Part shown: positions 59,263 through 64,000 of the stretch, piece by piece
Layout of the letters: every line of letters begins with the position of its first letter
Position numbering within the stretch: the stretch's first letter is position 1
Origin: Syntrophales bacterium
GTDB lineage: Bacteria; Desulfobacterota; Syntrophia; Syntrophales; UBA5619
Length of the DNA stretch: 64,000 nt
Direction: 5' to 3'
NCBI GenBank assembly: GCA_023229765.1
Contig: JALNYO010000017.1
Location: forward strand, 15,353 to 79,352
Notes under the pieces: model-generated
Seen by the model: the letters and a program-made list of their open reading frames with translations, nothing else
What the model was told of the DNA's origin: nothing
Databases searched by the model: none
Program-made: the position numbers and the translations under genes

Positions 59263-61134
59263 TAAGAACCGCATCTTCAATTCGTACACGCAATCATCCC
59301 TTCGCATGGTTATGTCGAATCCGCCTTTCTCAAAGACATGCAGCATCGCTTTGTTCTCGGGAAGCACCTCTGCGGTAAAACCCAGCAGACCTTCTTTGCG
59401 GGCGATGTTCGTCAGACAGGCAAGCAACTCCTGGGCAATGCCCCGATTCTGAAAATCGTCGCGGACGGCAAAGGCGGCCTCAGCGGTATGGGAACCAGGA
59501 TTAATCAAGTATTGTCCAATGCCTATGATCATTTCCCTTTCCGCAGTTCCCGTGACGGCCAGGATTACGATCTCCGTGGAATAATCGATAACGACGAATT
59601 CTTGAAGGCGTTCATGCGGCATATCTATTCGCGACGAGATGAAGCGGCGGTTCATGCTGTTTTCAGATAGGGAATAGAAAAAATCCTTCAGCAGGGGCTC
59701 GTCGCTGATCTTTACCGGCCGCAGGAAGAGCTGCATCCCTGTTTTTGTCGTGCGGTATGTTTCCAGGTGTTCCGGATATTCGCCCTTTTCTCCGGGGATG
59801 AAGGCCTGATCGGCGTAGATCAGCCCTCTCTTTTTCGCCTCCTCGACGAGCCAGGGGCGGAATTTGGGGTGGGCGATTGCGATCAGCGACATCGCCCGTT
59901 CCCGGATGTTTTTTCCGTGCAGATAGGCAATGCCGTATTCGGTCACGACATAGCGGACATCGCCGCGGTTCAGCGTTACCCCGGCGGCTTCCCGGAGCGA
60001 CGGGACTATGCGGGAGACGCTATCCTCCCGGGCGGTTGCTTTCATCGTCAGAATGGTTCTGCCGCCTTTCGCAAGCAGGGCGCCCCGCATGAAATCCTGA
60101 TGGCCGCCGATGCCGCTGTAAAAAGAACCGCCAATCGATTCGGCCGTGGACTGGCCGGTCAGATCGATTTCCAGGGCGCTGTTGATGGCAACCATATTGT
60201 CCTGTTGCGCGATGATGAGCGGGTTATTTGTGTAGTCGATTGTTCTAAAGAGAATGGAAGGGTTGTCATGAAGAAATTGATAGGTTGCCTTTTTACCCAT
60301 CGCAAAGGTCGCTACGGTTTTCCCGGGATTGATCGTTTTGCGGGAGTTATCGACAACCCCGGCTTGGATGAGCGAGGCAATCCCGTCACTGAGCAGTTCG
60401 GTATGCACTCCGAGATGCTGTTTATGTGCTAGTTTAGACAAAACGGCGTTCGGCAGGCCGCCATAACCGACCTGGATGGTGTCGCCGTCCTGGACAAGTC
60501 CCGCGACGTACTCGCCGATTTTTTGCATGGTATCATCGACAGTTACATCGGGAAGTTCAAGTAACGCTTCCTGTTTCTCAATGATAAACCGAACATCCCT
60601 GATATGGATGAATCCGTCTCCATGCACGCGCGGCATGGCGGAATTTACCTGCGCAATGATCAGCGACGCATGGTCAATTGCCGCCTTTACCATATCGACG
60701 CTTACCCCCAGACTCATATATCCATGCTCATCAGGGGGCGATGTCTGGATCAGGGCTGCATCAATCTTGACGGCGCCGCTTCTGATAAGCTCCGGAACGT
60801 TGGACAAAGAAACGGGCGTGTAATCGGCCATCCCCTCATTTACCGGCCCGCGGATATTGTTGCCGATGAAAAAGGAGTTGAGGCGGAAATTGCTTTTGAA
60901 TTTCAAATCGGTGTAAGGGGCGACGCCGAAGGAATAAACATGAATGATCTCTGTATCAAAAAATGCCTTGGGGTGGGAATCAACATAGTTTACCATTGCC
61001 TGGACGAGGAATTGCGGTTCTCCGCAGCCTGATACTACAAAGATATGATCCCCCCGGTGAATGTTGCTGAAAACAAGCGCTGCGTCCGCAAATTTTTCGG
61101 GATACAATTTTTTCCAGTCATCGAGGGAATTCAT
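59260..61134 (-). CDS. acetyl-CoA hydrolase/transferase-family CoA-transferase fused to GNAT acetyltransferase
   Basis: A 624-aa fusion. Residues 1 to about 435 are a family-I-like CoA transferase/hydrolase (4-hydroxybutyrate CoA-transferase type): VQVGYGGLPNAV region, LHTELLSDG-type block (VHTELLSDGIASL), AESIGGSFYSGIGGHQDFMR and VVTEYGIAYLHGKNIRER. Residues about 460-624 are a GNAT N-acetyltransferase (FAVRDDFQNRGIAQELLACL). The first half activates or swaps acyl-CoAs; the second may acetylate its partner as regulation. The catalytic Glu of the transferase is expected in VVTEYG. The stop codon TAA comes from the repeat D copy. Confidence 0.88.
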   Translation of the reverse strand: MNSLDDWKKLYPEKFADAALVFSNIHRGDHIFVVSGCGEPQFLVQAMVNYVDSHPKAFFDTEIIHVYSFGVAPYTDLKFKSNFRLNSFFIGNNIRGPVNEGMADYTPVSLSNVPELIRSGAVKIDAALIQTSPPDEHGYMSLGVSVDMVKAAIDHASLIIAQVNSAMPRVHGDGFIHIRDVRFIIEKQEALLELPDVTVDDTMQKIGEYVAGLVQDGDTIQVGYGGLPNAVLSKLAHKQHLGVHTELLSDGIASLIQAGVVDNSRKTINPGKTVATFAMGKKATYQFLHDNPSILFRTIDYTNNPLIIAQQDNMVAINSALEIDLTGQSTAESIGGSFYSGIGGHQDFMRGALLAKGGRTILTMKATAREDSVSRIVPSLREAAGVTLNRGDVRYVVTEYGIAYLHGKNIRERAMSLIAIAHPKFRPWLVEEAKKRGLIYADQAFIPGEKGEYPEHLETYRTTKTGMQLFLRPVKISDEPLLKDFFYSLSENSMNRRFISSRIDMPHERLQEFVVIDYSTEIVILAVTGTAEREMIIGIGQYLINPGSHTAEAAFAVRDDFQNRGIAQELLACLTNIARKEGLLGFTAEVLPENKAMLHVFEKGGFDITMRRDDCVYELKMRFL

Positions 61135-61316
61135 GGGCGCTTTAAAACCTGTTATCGGATCCGGTTTGCCAGATAATGTTTTCGCAGTCGCTGCCTCATT
61201 GCTTACAGCGCGCAGGCATACTAAGCGGCGCGTCTCTATCTGTCAAGAAAAGATTGCAGCAAGTTGGCAGTGTTGTTTCTTGATTATTTTACGCATAGTG
61301 ATGAGGCCGCCGATGA

Positions 61317-62183
61317 TTATGCCGGAGAGCCGGCCGCCAGATAACCGGATGAGAGTGTTCTGGAGATTACGGGGCCTTTTCTAGTTTCGGGAAGGCGGTA
61401 ATCCATTACTATGCTGAGAAAATCTACTGTGATGTTGAAGGTCGCCCCCCAGAGGATTTCCTCTTTTCCGTCATTTCCGTAATGAATTAGACAAGGGTAG
61501 TCGATTGGCGGTGTATTTTGCCCGGGTGTCTCTATTTTAAGAGAGCCTATCGCATCGGGATTATAGAACGAGGCGAGGGGTATCTCCACGATCTTTTCCA
61601 CCTCGCTGTTGGGGCAAAGCAAGCCATGATTTTTTACAAAACCGGCAATGGGGAAGATGGTCCGTTTAAAAAGGGAGAGATCATAGGTGGGAAGGGGGCC
61701 GATCAACGCGGTGTGAAAAGGCGAAAGACCTGTTTCCTCCCATGCTTCGCGAAGGGCGGTTGTCATAAAAAGGGTAATTAGACGGGATGATTTGGACTTT
61801 TTTCCGTCAGTTGCACTGGAGGCATTTTGCCTCAACGCTGGCAGCAGGCGATAAAGAAAGATATATTTCAGAATTCGATCGCCGATGGGATTAAGCATTC
61901 CGCCGGGAAAGCTCAGATCACCGGCCTGGGCTACGGTGGAAGAGCGTTTTATCAGCAGGATGACGAACGAACCGGCTGTCCCAGCTTTGCCCAACGAAGA
62001 TTTGCGAAAAATCAGCGGCATCAAAACCCCGGCGGCAAGGCGGCGGTCGTTTTTATTGGCCAGTAATTTCAGGTTCATCCAGGCATCATTGTAATCAGAA
62101 GGATGCGCCCAGATTCTTTCCCTCACCCGCTGTATAAAAAGTTCCCTTTTTGTGAAAATATCCGGAATTTCATGCGATTGCAT
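61317..62183 (-). CDS. Nudix hydrolase, CoA-pyrophosphatase-like
   Basis: A 288-aa Nudix protein. GDLSFPGGML begins the CoA-pyrophosphatase pattern and ALREAWEETGLSP is the core REUXEEXGU of the Nudix box. About 40 residues (IFLYRLLPALRQ... to RLITLFMT) are inserted between them, and the usual first Glu of the box is not evident. YDLSLFKRTIFPIAGFV continues the family. Activity on CoA or another diphosphate is plausible but the insertion makes it uncertain. It starts within the YheT-like stop (TAATG overlap). Confidence 0.8.
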   Translation of the reverse strand: MQSHEIPDIFTKRELFIQRVRERIWAHPSDYNDAWMNLKLLANKNDRRLAAGVLMPLIFRKSSLGKAGTAGSFVILLIKRSSTVAQAGDLSFPGGMLNPIGDRILKYIFLYRLLPALRQNASSATDGKKSKSSRLITLFMTTALREAWEETGLSPFHTALIGPLPTYDLSLFKRTIFPIAGFVKNHGLLCPNSEVEKIVEIPLASFYNPDAIGSLKIETPGQNTPPIDYPCLIHYGNDGKEEILWGATFNITVDFLSIVMDYRLPETRKGPVISRTLSSGYLAAGSPA

Positions 62184-63175
62184 TATTTACTCTCCACGTG
62201 CGCAATCAGTTGGGCGATCTGGCGTTCATACCAGCATCCGAATGGAAAAGGATCAATAAAACCGCAATGGCCGCCGAAACGCTGAATCGAGACATGCAGA
62301 AGCGGGTTCGCGGGCAGTTGATAGAAGTCTTCCACGGGGACGGCAGGATCATCCTGAGCCATGATAATGAAGGCAGGCATCGCCAGCGAGGCCAGAACAT
62401 TGCCAGTCAGCGTGTAAATATTGAAATATTCCCGGTAATTATTGAATTGGGGATACCATGCCATAATGGCTTCCGTCAGCGGCATTAACTTTTTGTGGTG
62501 CATTATCGAGTCGAAGTTGTAAAGATCGGGGAAGCATTGTTGCTTTTGCCGTAAAGAGCGCTTCCATTTCGCCATAAAATAGCGGCGATAAACCGCCGGC
62601 CCCTCATCGATTGCGAGCGTTGCCTTGTAGGGATCGATGGCCGGACTGATGGAAAACACCATTTTCAGGTTGGCAATGGGAGCAAGGGACTGTTTCAGCG
62701 CGATTCTCAGCGCAAAGTTGCCCCCGAGGGAAAAGCCTATCAGGTAGCAGGGAAGAGTCGGTTGCCGGCCGGCGATAGTCCTTACCGCGCTGGCCGCTTC
62801 TTCGGTCAGCGCGCCGTGAAAGAGCCCTTCGTTCAGGCCATGACTGTTGCCGTGATCCCGTAAATTGAGACGAAATACCTCATAGCCGAGCCGGTAGAAA
62901 AAGCGGCCGGTGGAAAGCATATAGGTGGAATCGGAACTCCCCTCCCAGCCGTGGATAATAATAATCATCCCTGCCGGTTTTCTGCTTTTTTGCTTGGAGT
63001 GATATCCCAGCAGACGAACGCCGTCGCCTGCGCCGACAATATTTTCTTCAGCAGCGTCCAGCATCTCGTTTTTCCCGGACGCCCTGACGTGCAGACTCCC
63101 GAAAGTTGTCTGGATGTGGGTGTTTCGGAAAAAAAAGGATGGGGAAAAAGGTTCGCCCAGCAGCAAGCTGTCCAT
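62183..63175 (-). CDS. YheT-family alpha/beta hydrolase
   Basis: A 330-aa hydrolase of the COG0429/YheT group. The start has the family mark AEPFSPSFFFRNTHIQTTFG-like region (LLGEPFSPSFFFRNTHIQTT). HGWEGSSDSTYM follows, the nucleophile Ser is in YLIGFSLGGNFALR, and QDDPAVPVEDFYQL and RFGGHCGFIDPF provide the acid and His. Substrate unknown (a carboxylesterase-like role in relatives). It overlaps the Nudix start by 1 bp, so they are translated together. Confidence 0.87.
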   Translation of the reverse strand: MDSLLLGEPFSPSFFFRNTHIQTTFGSLHVRASGKNEMLDAAEENIVGAGDGVRLLGYHSKQKSRKPAGMIIIIHGWEGSSDSTYMLSTGRFFYRLGYEVFRLNLRDHGNSHGLNEGLFHGALTEEAASAVRTIAGRQPTLPCYLIGFSLGGNFALRIALKQSLAPIANLKMVFSISPAIDPYKATLAIDEGPAVYRRYFMAKWKRSLRQKQQCFPDLYNFDSIMHHKKLMPLTEAIMAWYPQFNNYREYFNIYTLTGNVLASLAMPAFIIMAQDDPAVPVEDFYQLPANPLLHVSIQRFGGHCGFIDPFPFGCWYERQIAQLIAHVESK

Positions 63176-63189
63176 GATGATCTCTCGTG

Positions 63190-63232
63190 GTAAAAATACA
63201 AAAGCCCGATCAGGGACCGGGCCTTTGTATTT
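63190..63232 (-). terminator. terminator after tRNA-Met
   Basis: Reading the minus strand, GGCCCGGTCCCTGATCGGGC is followed by TTTTGTATTTTT. It ends tRNA-Met transcription just before the YheT-like gene. Confidence 0.7.
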
Positions 63233-63234
63233 AA

Positions 63235-63311
63235 TGGTGGCGGTGCAGGGAATTGAACCCCGGACACTACGGATATGAGCCGTATGCTCTAACCGGCTGA
63301 GCTACACCGCC
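63235..63311 (-). tRNA. tRNA-Met (anticodon CAT)
   Basis: A complete 77-base tRNA on the minus strand: acceptor GGCGGTG/CACCGCC, anticodon arm TACGG-CTCATAT-CCGTA with anticodon CAT, T-loop TTCAATT and encoded ACCA. The paired first base fits elongator Met rather than initiator. An Ile tRNA with a lysidine-modified CAT cannot be excluded by sequence alone. Confidence 0.92.
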
Positions 63312-63431
63312 AGATTATGACAGAGCCCGCGACGATGATAGTCTTTGCCTTGCGCCGCGATCCCTTTTTTTACATGCCTTCAAGGTGGGCGCTTCTACAA
63401 TAGTTCCCGCCAAATGTCAACCCCTCGTTGT

Positions 63432-64000
63432 TTATTCGCCCTGCAAGGAATAAGAAACGATGACGCTGCGCGCCTTTATCGACCCGCCCGTGGACAGAAC
63501 GAGGGCAAGAACGATGTCGTTTTCCCCGTCATTATCAATGTCCTTAAACTGGTAGTCGGCGATATAACCGCTGATCTTCTTGGTTTTCCAGTTTGCAACG
63601 ATGCCCATCCCGTCCCATTCCAGGTTATACACCTCGGCGCTCGTAAACAACTTCAGATTCTGAAACATCCGCGACGAAGAAGAGATGTTTTTGGGGATAA
63701 TGATCTCCCTTTTACCGTCTTTGTTGGTGTCGTAGGTAAGTATTCTCGAATTAATGAAATAGGTTTTGTTGTCCGTTTCCCCCGACTGCGCTTTATTCAT
63801 CGGTTCGATTAGGGTACTGCTTCCCCCGAAGGGTTCCTCGCTCTTCCAGACAAATTCCTCACTGCCGCCAAAGACCAAGACCTTGGACAGAGGTTTCGTA
63901 GTCTGTTCAAAGATGCAGAGATAATCGTCACTGTTTAACGCGATTATCCTTTCCGCACCGCTCGCGCCCAGTTTGTCCATGGTAAGCCCGTATATGGAAA
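63432..64000 (-). CDS. C-terminal part of an FG-GAP/VCBS-like protein (runs off the right edge)
   Basis: The reading frame is open to the window end; an internal ATG lies at 63978-63980, but the frame continues upstream (SIYGLTMDKLG). The visible part has repeats ending in DTNKDGKREIIIP and KDIDNDGENDIVLALV, the Ca-binding D-x-N-x-D loops of FG-GAP/VCBS beta-propeller blades. Probably extracytoplasmic. Function unknown. From 63312 to 63431 there is no gene. Confidence 0.65.
   Translation of the reverse strand, partial: SIYGLTMDKLGASGAERIIALNSDDYLCIFEQTTKPLSKVLVFGGSEEFVWKSEEPFGGSSTLIEPMNKAQSGETDNKTYFINSRILTYDTNKDGKREIIIPKNISSSSRMFQNLKLFTSAEVYNLEWDGMGIVANWKTKKISGYIADYQFKDIDNDGENDIVLALVLSTGGSIKARSVIVSYSLQGE

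Noticed and set aside
12915..63311. Ribosomal RNA genes or further tRNAs
   Set aside because: Only tRNA-Val and tRNA-Met were found; the extra T-loop-like sequences at 23868 and 47588 are attachment-site copies without a cloverleaf.

Overview
The window is a bacterial chromosome segment. Gene content points to a strict anaerobe of the syntrophic deltaproteobacterial type (Syntrophales-like). The signs are a TetR-controlled beta-oxidation operon, a tungsten/molybdenum aldehyde:ferredoxin oxidoreductase beside an iron alcohol dehydrogenase, an oxygen-sensitive sulfatase maturase, IscU/IscS, many 4Fe-4S proteins, and numerous small non-coding repeats. This placement is inferred from gene families, not from a marker gene.

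Layout. 0-6 kb: the 5' part of ligA, a HIT protein, a LapA-like protein, and a membrane histidine kinase translationally coupled to a response regulator fused to a class III nucleotide cyclase. 6-12.5 kb: TetR regulator, acyl-CoA dehydrogenase, fused 3-hydroxyacyl-CoA dehydrogenase/enoyl-CoA hydratase, and thiolase, together a beta-oxidation cycle. 12.9-23.9 kb: tRNA-Val(CAC) and a 10.9-kb element inserted in its 3' end, bounded by 25-bp direct repeats. The element carries integrase, AlpA, a possible replication protein, HNH, terminase small and large subunits, a protease-capsid fusion, portal and a sigma-like regulator, but no tail, lysis or lysogeny-repressor genes. It looks like a capsid-forming phage satellite and is the most striking thing here.

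24-29.7 kb: a visibly GC-richer TetR plus MacAB/TolC-like tripartite efflux operon. 29.7-35.1 kb: a secreted alpha/beta hydrolase with a dockerin-like end, a BrnT/BrnA toxin-antitoxin pair, a chimeric DJ-1/metallo-beta-lactamase gene, a DUF169 gene, and several decaying genes. 35.2-47.4 kb: AOR, Fe-ADH, an SCP2-like protein, a haloalkane dehalogenase, a TetR relic, then anaerobic sulfatase maturase, two formylglycine-type sulfatases, an SdsA-type alkylsulfatase and a membrane protein. Together these could release alcohols from sulfate esters or haloalkanes and oxidise them to acids for beta-oxidation. Two promoters in this zone share the operator TTTAAC-N4-GTTAAA. At 47.4-48 kb there is an IS3-family relic, a third copy of the tRNA-Val attachment core and a mobile 183-bp MITE.

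48-64 kb is housekeeping on the minus strand: hydrolase, thioesterase, glyoxalase I- and II-like enzymes, an epoxyqueuosine reductase-like Fe-S protein, IscU/IscS, and a Crp/Fnr regulator divergent from an HD-domain plus ferredoxin pair across a perfect TTGACTTAAGTCAA box. These are followed by an SbmA-like ABC transporter, phosphomannomutase/phosphoglucomutase, a CoA-transferase-GNAT fusion, a Nudix hydrolase, a YheT-like hydrolase, tRNA-Met and the end of an FG-GAP-like protein. At least four families of short repeats are scattered through the window, several of them placed exactly at stop codons.
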